Assembly (NCBI GenBank): GCA_022661535.1
Contig: JAKULF010000003.1
Coordinates: 186,001 to 250,000 of the forward strand
Direction: 5' to 3'
Length of the DNA stretch: 64,000 nt
Origin: Eutypa lata
Taxonomy: Eukaryota > Ascomycota > Sordariomycetes > Xylariales > Diatrypaceae
This document shows, in pieces, positions 35,017-45,809 of the stretch (its first letter is position 1; each line of letters starts with the position of its first letter). The notes below the pieces were generated by a model that had not been told where the DNA came from, made no database searches, and saw nothing but the letters and a program-made list of their open reading frames with translations. Made by a program: the position numbers and the translations under genes.

Positions 35017-37469
35017 ATGACGGATGAATACCCGAAGTCCGACTGGACAGTCCCACGTCGGGGGCGTTGCCGAGCTAGAACGGCGTGTGAGCTATGCCGC
35101 GCCCGAAAGACTAAATGCGACAAAGCTAAACCTTCTTGCTCCATATGCAAAAATAGGGGGCAGCCTCAGCAATGTATCTATAGACGATATTCCCCTGAAC
35201 CACGCAAAGCTTTACTACCTAAGTATGCCAAGCCTCGAAGGGCCTTGGGAGGAGCAGGGGTCTAAATACTGACTTAAAGCTTAATCCAGGATTAGTTCCA
35301 ATCCGATTCGAAGAGCCGGGTTGCTTTCAGAGTCCCACGCCACTGGCTCCAATGCCACCACCGCTCTCAACCAACGGACTTCCGAGCCGGCCCGGCCGGT
35401 CCCACCAAAACCAATTGATCCGCCGCCTCCTGACAAAGAAAGCCCAGAACATGATGGTTCCCAAGACGAAACCACTTTTGGCCCTCCATCGACCTATTCT
35501 TTCATTCATCGAATCGCCGCAGTGGTTGAGCCGAATATTAAGCAGCAATCATCCTCGTGTTCCCCAGCACTGAGTAAGAAGCTTCTTACCGATCCTATAG
35601 GGTTTACTGTCGCCAGTAATAGCCGTGAAGATCTTATTCTAGACATCGGTTCTGTATCGCTACCCGAAAAACAGCTGGCGGATTCGCTGATGCAGGCATA
35701 TTGGGACTACTCACACCCGATCTTCCCAGTGCTGCACCGCCCTAGCTTCACGAAGAGATACGAGGATCTCTGGAAGGCTCTCAGGGTACTTTCATTGCCA
35801 AGATATACGAGCAATGATGTTCTTTTGCTTGCCCTAGTCAATGTCGTTATGGCTATCGGTTGCCAGCGGTGTGAAGAGTGTCCAGCGGGCCATAGAAACC
35901 ACGACGCCGAGTCCCTATATAGGAAATCGGTTCGTTTAGTATCCGCTGAGATTCTCGATACGTACTCGTTTGAGACGGTGCAGCTATTTCTTCTCAGGGC
36001 AATCTATCTCCAGTATACTTCCTTCGCGTCACGCTGCTGGAACACACTAGGTGTTGCACAGCGCGTGGTGTACGGACTGAGGCTCCATGAAAATAGACCC
36101 GAACCAAATCAGCTCAAAAGGGAAATGAGTAGAAGGTTATGGTATATTTATAGGATACTCGATAGGTACGTTGAACTCTTTCTTCTACTATTGCTCTTCT
36201 TGCTTGATAGGTGCTCTTTTCACTAAAACTCGGCATTTAGCATTGCTTCATATACTTTCGGATGGGCAACGACTAGATACGAACCTAATTCGATACCATT
36301 ACCACAGGCTATCGATGATGAATACTTGTTGGAGGAAGGAGAAGGCCATCAACCGGCGGGCACACCGTCGCGCCTTGATTTCTTCCTTCCGTATATCAGG
36401 ATGTCAGAACCGTCGCGTGAAATCGCGGAGAGAATACATTCCATTGGGCAAAATGCCCTTGAGCCAGGATCAACCACCGTGCTCACCCGATACATCACTG
36501 AAATGCCGAGGATCTGCCAACAACTGGATGAGTTGCTGGATACTCTACCGCATCACTTGAAAGATCTCACCGACGAAAACCTAGATCCCTGCTTCCAGAT
36601 GCAAGGTCGGGTCATAAGGACACGGTAGATCCAGCCGCAACCCTCGAAGGCAGAAATTCCATTTCTAACTAACGATCTTCAGTACTCAATATGTAAAAGT
36701 CACGATCCTTCGGCCTTGTCTCCTAGCATCGGTGGGAGGTTATGCTACACGAACCGGTTTTCTCAAGAACGGCCTGGATGGCACAAGTCTTACTACCACG
36801 CTACTCAACTCGATAAATAAGCTCTGTATCTCTACAGCACTTACAGTTATTGGTGAAGTTCACAAGAATCTACACATCATGTATCGAACCTCCACATGGC
36901 ATACGTTGCGAGGTAGGTAGCTCTTTACTGGGGTGACGTCCTGTATATTCATCACCCGTGAAGCTCCATCATTCTAACATGACGTAGTAGCATTCGGCTC
37001 CGCAACCGTCCTGCTAGCAGCTAGTCTCTTACCTGACGCAGAGGTTAACCTCGAATTGGAGCCGAGCAGGACCGTGTGGGGACAAGCAATCGCCATCTTC
37101 GAGTTCTACGCCATATACGATGCATCGGCGAGGAATGGGCTCAACGCCTTGTGGGACTATCGCAGGAGGTTCGAAGCTGCCAAGACGCAAGGACAACAAC
37201 AACAGCCCTTTCAAAATATGCAGAATCAGATGCGCCCATCCGATCCCGTATCGCAAAGTGCTGTTACTCCCGATAATAATAACAACACTGCTACTGCTAC
37301 TACGACCTTCCAGAAGCCCAATGCGACGCTCTCATCCGGCGACGTGTTACTCCCGGACATCAATAACCGTCTTTTCGCTTCTGAGGACCAGGGGCTCAAT
37401 GGGGACTTCTCGCAGACATTCTCCGACCTGGATTGGATCGACTTCGACATCTCGGAGTTCCTTTCCTGA
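35017..37469 (+). CDS. Zn2Cys6 fungal transcription factor, 5 exons, 725 aa
   Basis: Exons 35017-35222, 35290-36165, 36241-36624, 36683-36912 and 36988-37469; introns 35223-35289, 36166-36240, 36625-36682 and 36913-36987. The frame closes at 726 codons. Cys24, 27, 34, 41, 44 and 53 (ACELCRARKTKCDKAKPSC, SICKNRGQPQQC) form the binuclear zinc cluster, with an unusually long last spacing (8 residues). A basic linker and a Pro-rich segment follow. The fungal-specific regulatory domain (PF04082) spans about 170-420: AYWDYSHPIFPVLHRPSF, LLLALVNVVMAIGCQRC, YLQYTSFASRCWNTLGVAQR, EMSRRLWYIYRILDS, SYTFGWATTRYEP, SIPLPQAIDDEYL. The acidic/aromatic tail LDWIDFDISEFLS looks like an activation domain. Probably a pathway-specific regulator; the adjacent divergent MFS gene is the natural target candidate. 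Confidence 0.92.
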
Positions 37470-39967
37470 TTACTTGGCTCTTGGATGCCTCTATTGGAAG
37501 ATGTATTAATATACGTTACCATGCTGTAAAAGCACAACGGTGGTCAGAGCAGCGAGGGAGCCTTTGGCACTCATATTATTCAGGTTTCTGGTTTCAGTAG
37601 ATGGGCCTCACATATCTAGTGAACAACTATGAGCCCTCAAGATCCACATCCTTGATGTATAAAGCAGTGGTCCACTATGTCTAGTGGAGGGTTGGGTGTG
37701 ACAGAGGCACATGTTAAATCAAGGGCTAATGCTGAAGCTTCCAAACTCAACTGGCAGAGTTCCAGTCAGTATCTAGCTCAAATTTCGATACGTTAGAAGC
37801 CATAGTGCATTAAGAATCATAAAGGAATCGAAGAACAAGTTCGATTTAACTTTCGGTGTGCTCGGTGGTGTTGAGAGAAATGCGAAATCATTGGTACTCG
37901 GACCATGAATGGAGCGAGTCCGAGATAAAAGAGATACATCCCTTTGTCATAGAGTCATGGGTGTCTCCCAAATTATTAAGTTATAGTTATTTTCATGTGA
38001 AAAGACATAGGCCATAAATAGCAGGCATATAGTGTAAAAATGATGATATTTCCCGTAGCTAAATAAGATATACTTAGCGTGTAGATACGGGCGTTGGATG
38101 CCCTTAACATCGTTAACTTATAAAGGTCTGTGTTTCCCTTTTGTGAATGCTGCAAACAATAGACAACTGACACTGTCTCAAGGTTATACGCCATCGACCG
38201 ATCGAAGACTAGTTTGTCCGATGTAAATATATTAATGAAATGGAAATGATAAATAAGAGAACCACAACAGAAACTACAAAATAGGGATGACTATGGTAAA
38301 TTAAAGGTATTAAAAGCAGCGAATCGCAGAAACTAGAAAAGGGAACAAAATAAGAGAGTGAGTTGAAAGAATGTTGAGATAGAAAGAAACATTGATACCC
38401 ACCAATAAAATCTTCACCTCCTTATTCTCCAAGCCCGAGCGGAGTCCGGGAACAGACAAATAAACGTGACGAGCTTACGTAAGTATACAAGAATCACCAC
38501 AGCAGACTCCTGCAGTAGATAGGCATCATAAGATATAAGTTACCCATAATTAAATGTTAATAATCCTGACCGGAGAATGTGGGTTAGCCAGGATAATAGC
38601 CCTGCAGTCAATATCAATGGTAGAAGTTGAATTAAAGTGATCGCGTCACCCTAGGCGTGTTGGCCACGATAATAAAACAAGCACGGAAATATATTCGTGC
38701 CATTACCAGGTAGACCTCATATCATAGGTTGATTCACTTGTTACCATAATGGAGGTGTGGCTCACGGCGAACCAAAAGAGCTCTCGCTGGTATAGCATAT
38801 TGTGGAGAGTGGCATGTCCCGTAATATGAATGATTCAACGGGCGTACTTCACGTTAGCAATATCCATCATGGATCAACGAAGATTATTAACAAAGGCCTG
38901 GACAACTGGATTTTCTGGGGTCTGACTCTGCTTGACATGAACAGCCACGAGACTGAGTAACGTGTATCTCCGCCGGGAACTAACGGAATCTATGCGGACT
39001 TAAATTTGCTTGAATCGTTCCGCCTCTCGGGCTTTGACGATAGGAACCGGAAACCCGGCTCAGGGAATATATGGCTTGTGTTGTTATAGTTCAGTGCTAA
39101 ATTTAGTAGGGTGAAGAAACCCACCCAAGTACGATGTACCCTTTCTTTCTGTTGGCTCGAAAGAGATCTAGATTCCTGTATACTTAGCTAGATATATGTA
39201 AGTCGTGGGGTAACATCAAAGATCTGGGCCCGTAACCAGTCACAACAGCTGTTACACGTATTGCCTATTAAAGGGGTTTGCCACTCCTCGTTATCGCTAG
39301 TATTTCCGAGTCCAACGTAGACAAAATAGGCAGGACAACCCATCTCGAGGATAGTCCGGTTGATTATGCGGTACTACTTAGATAGACGGGCCAGATTGCA
39401 CTTATATATAACGAGTAACGTACGTCTCACAAGGTGCCACGCGCCGCTTACTTGGTTCTGATGTCTCTCGATGGTGGACAAGCCACCCAACTAGCGGCCA
39501 AGACCCACGAACGTCATTCTGCTTGTCATTGAGGCTATGCTATGGGGAAAGCAACTAAGTTTATTTCAACGTCCCGCGACGCCAGTGGGAGCCGCATTTC
39601 CGGAATGGGATGGCAAGGGGATCATGATTGGATATTTTCTCCGCGACTGTACGATTTTGTAAATGAATTCTAGATGATGTACTTAGTAGAATATCAAGTA
39701 GGTTGTCGACTGTACCTTAAAGCTTCACCACATCTACTAACAGCCTCGTATAATTCAAAAGAAGAGGAATAATAAGAAGAGGGAGAAAAGAAGAGAAAAC
39801 ATACGGTAGATGCATAAGCTGACTTTTTCATTTTTGATGCCAATGGTGGCGGTAGTTGTGTCGTAAGGACAAAGTAAAATTCCTAGGCGGGCAAAGCGGA
39901 TGGACGGGCTACACAACATCACCATAAGAATTCATTTAAGATATGACAGCAATTAAGCACACATACA

Positions 39968-40012
39968 GGCATGCATGTAGGTACTTGCGTGTATGTATGC
40001 ATGCATGCATCT
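39968..40012. repeat. GTATG/ATGC microsatellite
   Basis: Imperfect tandem GCATGCATGTAGG...GTATGTATGCATGCATGCATC units in a non-coding region. Confidence 0.7.
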
Positions 40013-41255
40013 TACATAAGAACCGGTGATATGATCTCAACTTGTCATAACTACTGTAATAAGCTGAGGGTTTTTATTGTGATTAACTACTTTAACTACC
40101 TAGGTAGTAGGAAAGTAATCCCGCAGTCATATCAAAGTTAAAATGAATCATAGGACTTACTTCTCAGGTGATCCCGGAAGGCGAATGTAATTACTAAGAT
40201 GTTCCCGAACTACTTCCTAAGATGTAATGGATGTTCGGCCGGTTCGGACCGGTTTTAGGAGCCAAAACCCCCTCCAAACCCCTCCAAAAACACACCGCCC
40301 GTAGCCTGTAATTTCGGCCTTTCGGATTTATAGAATATTTGCGACGCTAACTTGTAATAACCAGCTTTACCGGTAACTAACTCCTAGGTAAGTAAAATGA
40401 TGAATTATTTTCTTAAATCCTACCACCGTCAATATCGAACCTATCTCGTACGGTCCGTCTTTTCATAGGATGATTTGCCAAGTAGGGACCCCGCAATCGA
40501 ACCGGACTTTTTCTTGTCATCCGTTTATACGTATGATGATGATGTCGGTAGCTTCTTCTCGGGGTGGAGGTGGGAGGTTGGAAGGTGGGAAACACAATGT
40601 AACCAATGCACCTTTCAATCCATCTGACAAGTCGATCCGAGATCGCCGAAAGACGCCCGTACGGAACTTGTCTAGTTTTTTAACGACTGGTTCCTCTTTT
40701 TTTTTTTTTTAACCCTCTATCGGCCTCGGGTTTCGTCCCTCATTCCTGAGGGAATTTTCTAGTTTCGAGCCACACAAGTGACAAGCTACGGAGTAATCAA
40801 TCAATCAACTAAACTTTCTGAGTCAAGCGGTCAATGGGCACGTGGACATTTTTTGGTCAATCAATAACCAACTAAGGTAACATGTATGTATTGTGACTAC
40901 TACGAGAAATGATAGGCAAACCCGCATCTGTTCATTCATGTAAGTTGACGCAAGGGTCCCTCAAGTTTTTTCGCTAGGTTGCATCACATAGGTATGTGAT
41001 ATACATATAACAACCCTTGACTGCCAATACAACAGCTACGGAAATGTGCGAGGTGTCATAGTTCCCCGACTTGAATGAATGGCTTTGAATGGAAAAGCTT
41101 GTTCTTGTTTGCTGGCTTCCAAGGTTGCTTGCTTGTCTGCCTAAAAGTGCTTGCTTACATACCAACCTATGTACGCACATTGATACGTGTATTCTACCTA
41201 TATGCACATGAATACGTGTATTATTAATACACCATGTGGCCACCACCAACCTAGC

Positions 41256-41406
41256 AGGTAGGTATGGCATGGAGGGATGTATGTAAGGTATGTAGGATGT
41301 ATAGTAGGCTGGTTACCCAGAGCTGCTAGAGGTGTGCAGGTTTACACATCCAGTCATGTTGTATGTAGGTATGTGTATGTATGTGTGTACCTACATATGT
41401 AGGTAA
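41256..41406. repeat. Degenerate GTAGGTATG / TATGTG repeat tract
   Basis: Repeated GGTAGGTATG, GTATGTAAGGTATGTAGGATGTAT and GTATGTGTATGTATGTGTG units; the right end (GTACCTACATATGTAGGTA) is palindromic. Likely slippage-derived. Confidence 0.65.
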
Positions 41407-42237
41407 GCTGTGACAGCTACCTGCCAGCCTACCAAGAATGTGAGCTGGCTGGCTGGCTGCTGGAATGCATACCTACCTTGTAGGCACCTGAACGCAATGC
41501 ACTTTCAAGGCAGAGGCATGTAAGTATGTATTATTAGACGATCAGATTAAGGGTAGAGCCACCAAGAACCAGAACCATCAACAATTAATTCCCCGTTTGC
41601 GTAAACCGGCCGCTCGAAATGTCCCAGCCCGCCCGTAATTGTGGATTGTGATTCGCGAATGGAGCCTCTCCTCCCTTTCCCCTTCCCTTTTCTAGATTCT
41701 TCGGCTTAACCGGACTCGCAGTTTCCCTGTAGTTTCCGCCCGTCGCAATGACGCTTTCCAATCAAACTGCAAGCCATTATCTTACCTAAGGATGAAACGG
41801 CCTTTTACTCTTTTTTTTTTCTTCCTTTCCCTTTTTTTCTCTCTTTAATCCCAACCAGTCTTTCCCAGGTGATCCCTAAGACATGACTCATTATTTGTCT
41901 ATTATAGGATCCTCTCAACCTGTAATGTGAACACCAACCACACCCCCCTAAAAAAGAAACACATCCTTCCTCTCATCCCCTCCAACAAACCACCCCTTAC
42001 ATATTCTCCGTTTGGTTTGGCACAGCTACCTTCAGGAAAGTGAAGATCGCCACTGCTATTGTCCCTGTAATAAATGGTAGTACAGCTACAGTTGCAGTCA
42101 CGGTCTCGGGAACAGGATCTAGATCTGGATCTAGATCACACATCACAGGGACGGACTGACGTAGGAACATCCCATTACTGGTTATAACAACTTCATCACT
42201 CACCTGGTAACAAAAGTCTCTACTCATTACGTAACAA

Positions 42238-43494
42238 ATGGCTACCACAGTATCGAGTGTCCCTCTCCAGGACGCTCCTGTGCCAATACCTCGTAACGAT
42301 AGTAGTGATAGCTCTCGTTCTAGCGACATTGCCAATGAGAAGGCAGCTGTCGCATCAGCACTACAAGGAAACACCACAGCAGCAACAACCACACCAAAAC
42401 GCAATGGAGGCGCCGAAGTTGACCGTACGGTGGCAACCAAGCGCCTAAAGACTTTTCTGAGAGCTTTCAAGCGCATCCGCGATCTTACGCCAAAAGAAAT
42501 AGACGATTTCATGGCTTCTTACCAGATTTACAACCTCGACTGGGCAAACGAGGATGAGATGATTGCCGCTTTCGGCCCTAACTACGCCCAGAGAGTGGGA
42601 GACTGTCTGCAGGCTTACTATTCCGTACTCAACCATCTGTGCAGTTTGGGCGATGTGGAGAAGATGTACATCCCCCCACTCATGGACAAGAAGGCGTCCG
42701 TTCGGGACAACCAGCTGCTCACCGAGGAGGCTATCGCCAGGGACGTCGGACTGACTCCGGGGATGCGAGTTCTGGATCTCGGCTGCGGCCGCGGCAGGGT
42801 GGCCGCGCACATGACGAGCTACACGGGCGCGCAGGTCGTCGGGCTCAACATCGACGCCAACCAGCTCGCGCAGGCCCGCGAGTTCAACGAGAAGTGCGGG
42901 TTCAGCAACGAGTTCGTGGAGCATGACCAGAACGTCCTGCCGCTCCCCTTCCGGGACGCCGAGTTCGACGCCTTCTACGAGATCCAGGCCCTCAGCCTGT
43001 GCAAGGACCCGGCCGCCCTCTTCCGGGAGATCTACCGGGTACTGAAGCCGGGCGCCAAGTTCCTGCTGCTCGACTGGGTCAGCTTGCCCCAGTATGACCC
43101 CGCCGACCCCAAGCACGCCGAGCTCATGCGCCGCGTGAAGCCGCTGATCGGCGCGGTTGGCACCCCGACCCCGGCCGGCTTCGAGAAGGCGCTCGAGGAT
43201 GCCGGCTTCGCGGTGACGCGCTCTGATAACCCGAGCATCGATGGTCTGCAGGCGCCCCTGATCGACAAGGTCGATATCTACTTCCGGGCGATGAGGCGGC
43301 TTATCCACGGCCTCGTCAGAGTGCACGCTCTGCCGCAGCACTTTACCACCTTGATAGATCGGTTCTGTCTCGACGGGCAGGCCTTTGTGGAGATGGACAA
43401 CATGCGATTGATCACCACGACGTATCGCATCGTGGCGCAAAAACCGGCCTCGGCGGTAACGACGACTACTACCACTACGACGCCAGCGGCATGA
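42238..43494 (+). CDS. Erg6-like (sterol C24) SAM-dependent methyltransferase, 418 aa
   Basis: Single exon. Residues 1-60 are a Ser/Ala/Thr-rich leader. The class I methyltransferase fold starts with motif I MRVLDLGCGRGRVAAHM (about 175-190), then VVGLNIDANQLAQAREFN (motif II), LPFRDAEFDAFYEIQAL (motif III) and IYRVLKPGAKFLLLDWV. The C-terminal half (AGFEKALEDAGFAV, RAMRRLIHGLVRVHALP, FVEMDNMRLITTTYRIVAQKP) follows the sterol methyltransferase C-domain. The ergosterol-pathway sterol-binding motif YEYGWG is not seen upstream of motif I; instead there is YYSVLNHLCSLGDVEKMYIPP, so the acceptor is probably not zymosterol. A paralogue acting on a specialised sterol or terpenoid is plausible. It ends in a short Thr run (T8). 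Codon third positions become very GC-rich after about residue 150. The start context (CAAATGGCT) is normal. Confidence 0.85.
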   Translation: MATTVSSVPLQDAPVPIPRNDSSDSSRSSDIANEKAAVASALQGNTTAATTTPKRNGGAEVDRTVATKRLKTFLRAFKRIRDLTPKEIDDFMASYQIYNLDWANEDEMIAAFGPNYAQRVGDCLQAYYSVLNHLCSLGDVEKMYIPPLMDKKASVRDNQLLTEEAIARDVGLTPGMRVLDLGCGRGRVAAHMTSYTGAQVVGLNIDANQLAQAREFNEKCGFSNEFVEHDQNVLPLPFRDAEFDAFYEIQALSLCKDPAALFREIYRVLKPGAKFLLLDWVSLPQYDPADPKHAELMRRVKPLIGAVGTPTPAGFEKALEDAGFAVTRSDNPSIDGLQAPLIDKVDIYFRAMRRLIHGLVRVHALPQHFTTLIDRFCLDGQAFVEMDNMRLITTTYRIVAQKPASAVTTTTTTTTPAA

Positions 43495-44468
43495 AGCACC
43501 GATTAGGGAACAGGCAGAGAGGTTGGGGAGGAGGATTCAGTGTTGCTTTGATTCAGGTCGATTTCATCGGTTTAGTCGAGGAGTCTCGGTCGGGTTGAAG
43601 CGGGTGTTTTGTGTGCGTGCGTGCGTGCGTGTGTTGCGGACGAGTCTATGGAGGGGGGAAAAACAAAGCTCCATCCATTTATTATTCCCCAATCGCCATT
43701 CCCCCACTTGCAATCATCATCATTCATGGGTTATTATTGCATTCTCTAAGGCATTGTTCTTTTTATTTATTTTTTTTTTTTTTAGGTTGGCCTAGGCTAA
43801 TTTTGCCTCTAACTAGTCGTGATTAGCATTTTCATGGGCCTTTTACATTATTATAGAGAGCAGTTTTTACTTTTTACTTATGCCATAACTGCTACTCCCT
43901 CCATCCTTCACAGCAAAACAACTCATTTACGCTAATAGATAAAAAATAATAAAAACATGAAAATTTCAACATTACGACCTGTCGCAAAATATGTCGTGCA
44001 AAGCTATTCATCATTTTTTTCCCGACAAGATTCGGTGACTTGCCGCCTTCTTCAGCTCACCTCCACTCAATGGTTTGGGTTTCAGTTCCTAGTACATCGC
44101 GACCTGTCGTTCGTTGTTGTCCCAGTCCCAACCCAAACTATCAATTCTTTTCTTTGTCTTAATCTCGCTCAGCTAACCTCTAGGTCTCCCCCCCTATACG
44201 TTTGCGGTAAGGTAAAGTTAGCGGCTGAAGGCTGAATAATTTAGTGCTTCGTTAATAACAAAGAGGTCTCCTGGCGAATAGAATCTACAAGAAGATTACA
44301 AAAAGGCTATCAAAGGTGGCTCTTTTGTCCTCATGCATACCGAACTACCATTGGCTGTCGCCATCGCTATCACACCCCCCTACGACTGTTACGGACGGCA
44401 AGCAGCGCAACAGCTATCTAGATCACGCGCAGATAGCCGTGATCGATGATACAGATCGAGTGTAGGCG
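43495..44468. other. Intergenic between methyltransferase and APH-like gene
   Basis: 3' flank of the methyltransferase gene with a T-rich stretch near 43758-43783, and the promoter of the next gene. A 92-codon frame (43957-44235, +) has no domain. Confidence 0.45.
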
Positions 44469-45809
44469 ATGGTCGCGATGTTCGGGCTTCCAGGTGGCGG
44501 CAACACAACAGCAGGAGCCGCAGGCGAATCTCGGAGACACCATGATGACGATGACGACCGAGATGACGGTTGGCCCGAGGACCTGGCTCTCTCGCCGGAG
44601 CACTCACCTGCATCCTCGGACCATGGCTCCGTCGACGGCAGTGATGGGCCCGGACCTGATGCTAAAGTTGATGCCGTTGTAGAGAATAGCCAGCAGCAAG
44701 AGCAGGACCAGAAACAGACTGCGGTGCCATACATCAAAACATTAGAGGAGATATACCGTATCGTCGACTCTCTCACCAGCAGTCCCGTGAACGCCTTGGA
44801 TAACAACAACGCCACCACCACCACCACCACCGGCGGGAATGCAGACGACGCCCGCAGCGACGCTGAACTAGACTCCGAGTTCCGCTCCTCTCACCCTCTT
44901 ATGTGCGAAGACTTCTATGACGTACCGCCCGCGCGCATAGAGCCCGAGGTCGCAGTCGTGGAGCCGACCCTCATGCTAAAGGATACGACGGATGTTCCGG
45001 TCCCCGAGGTGCTGGTCGGGTGGAAGGAGGGGGATGGGAGGGTTGTTGTTGTTGTGCCGGAGAGAGTTGGTGGGGGTGGGGGTGGTGCGACGAATGGGGA
45101 TGTTGGTGGGAATGGGAAGAGGACGGGGAGGCTGTACGATTTCTGGTGGGAGCTTGGCACGGCGGATCGAGAGCGCGTTGCTAGACAGGTTGCCGGGTTT
45201 GCGGAGCAGTGGCGTGGGAATCATTCAGATGCGATTTCGAGTTCTAGTGGGTATCCCATCGTGAGGGGGTACGAGGTATTGCTTGGTAGAAATCTGTGTG
45301 ATGATGATCAAGATAGCGTGGCGGTAGCGGCGGGAGGAGACGAGAGAGGCTTTCCGCATTGTCGCTCTAACATCGAGGTCTTGGGCGCGATTGAGGAGCG
45401 ATTAACACTGAGTCGAAGGCGGGGACCGAGACAGGGACAGAGGCCGAAAAAAAAGAAACTCATCATCACCGACGACGACGACGACGACGACGACGACGAA
45501 GACGAAGACGAGCAGGAGGAGACCATGCGCGTCCTAAAGGAGTACATGCCCGAGTCCTACCCATGCGTACTGGCGCACGGCGACCTATCGACGCGTAATA
45601 TCCTGGTCGAAATAACCGACGACAGCGGCGGAACCAGAACCGGAAGAGGCGCCATCGTCAAAGTGATGGCGATCCTGGGCTTCGAGAACGCGGCGTCCCT
45701 CCCGGTCTGGGCCGAGGGCGGCTGCGCCCGCTTCTGCGACTGTCGCGAGGACGAGCAGTGGAAGGCCCTGCTGAGTCGGTATCTTCCGGTCGGATGGAAA
45801 CCCTGCTAA
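44469..45809 (+). CDS. APH-like (aminoglycoside phosphotransferase fold) protein, probably catalytically degenerate, 446 aa or longer
   Basis: The N-terminal 180 residues are low complexity (HHDDDDDRDD, QQQEQDQ, a T8 run, and later a G6 run). The APH fold is recognisable from about residue 165: DTTDVPVPEVLVGWKEG (N-lobe start of hinge), RLYDFWWELGTADRERVARQVAGF (first C-lobe helices), then a polyAsp insert, and YPCVLAHGDLSTRNILVE with the catalytic HxDxxxxN residues present. The next motif reads VMAILGFENAASLPVWAE where the family has I-D-W-E-N-A: the metal-binding Asp is Gly (codon GGC). Loss of this Asp normally abolishes phosphotransfer, so a pseudoenzyme is likely. The coding end is uncertain: a same-frame segment beginning about 45927 (RPAYEVRIRMLRDRCRR) resembles an APH C-terminus and could be a further exon, but I see only a weak donor (GTCGGA near 45790). 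Confidence 0.7.
   Translation: MVAMFGLPGGGNTTAGAAGESRRHHDDDDDRDDGWPEDLALSPEHSPASSDHGSVDGSDGPGPDAKVDAVVENSQQQEQDQKQTAVPYIKTLEEIYRIVDSLTSSPVNALDNNNATTTTTTGGNADDARSDAELDSEFRSSHPLMCEDFYDVPPARIEPEVAVVEPTLMLKDTTDVPVPEVLVGWKEGDGRVVVVVPERVGGGGGGATNGDVGGNGKRTGRLYDFWWELGTADRERVARQVAGFAEQWRGNHSDAISSSSGYPIVRGYEVLLGRNLCDDDQDSVAVAAGGDERGFPHCRSNIEVLGAIEERLTLSRRRGPRQGQRPKKKKLIITDDDDDDDDDEDEDEQEETMRVLKEYMPESYPCVLAHGDLSTRNILVEITDDSGGTRTGRGAIVKVMAILGFENAASLPVWAEGGCARFCDCREDEQWKALLSRYLPVGWKPC

Larger units (their letters stand above)
37470..42237. other. Large gene-free region (4.8 kb)
   Basis: The longest gap in the window. Frames at 37976-38194, 40470-40712, 40974-41270 and 41997-42512 (-) show no domains; the last overlaps the methyltransferase 5' end antisense. 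The stretch 37700-40000 is AT-rich, and 39960-41420 is rich in TATG/GTAGG microsatellites. Pyrimidine-rich blocks (41650-41860) probably belong to the methyltransferase promoter. No transposase or RNA gene seen. Confidence 0.5.

Noticed and set aside
41997..42512. 171-codon minus-strand frame with a hydrophobic C-terminal segment
   Set aside because: About half is antisense to the methyltransferase start; the rest lies in its promoter. No family match.
42445..43440. 331-codon minus-strand open frame
   Set aside because: Antisense shadow of the Erg6-like methyltransferase.
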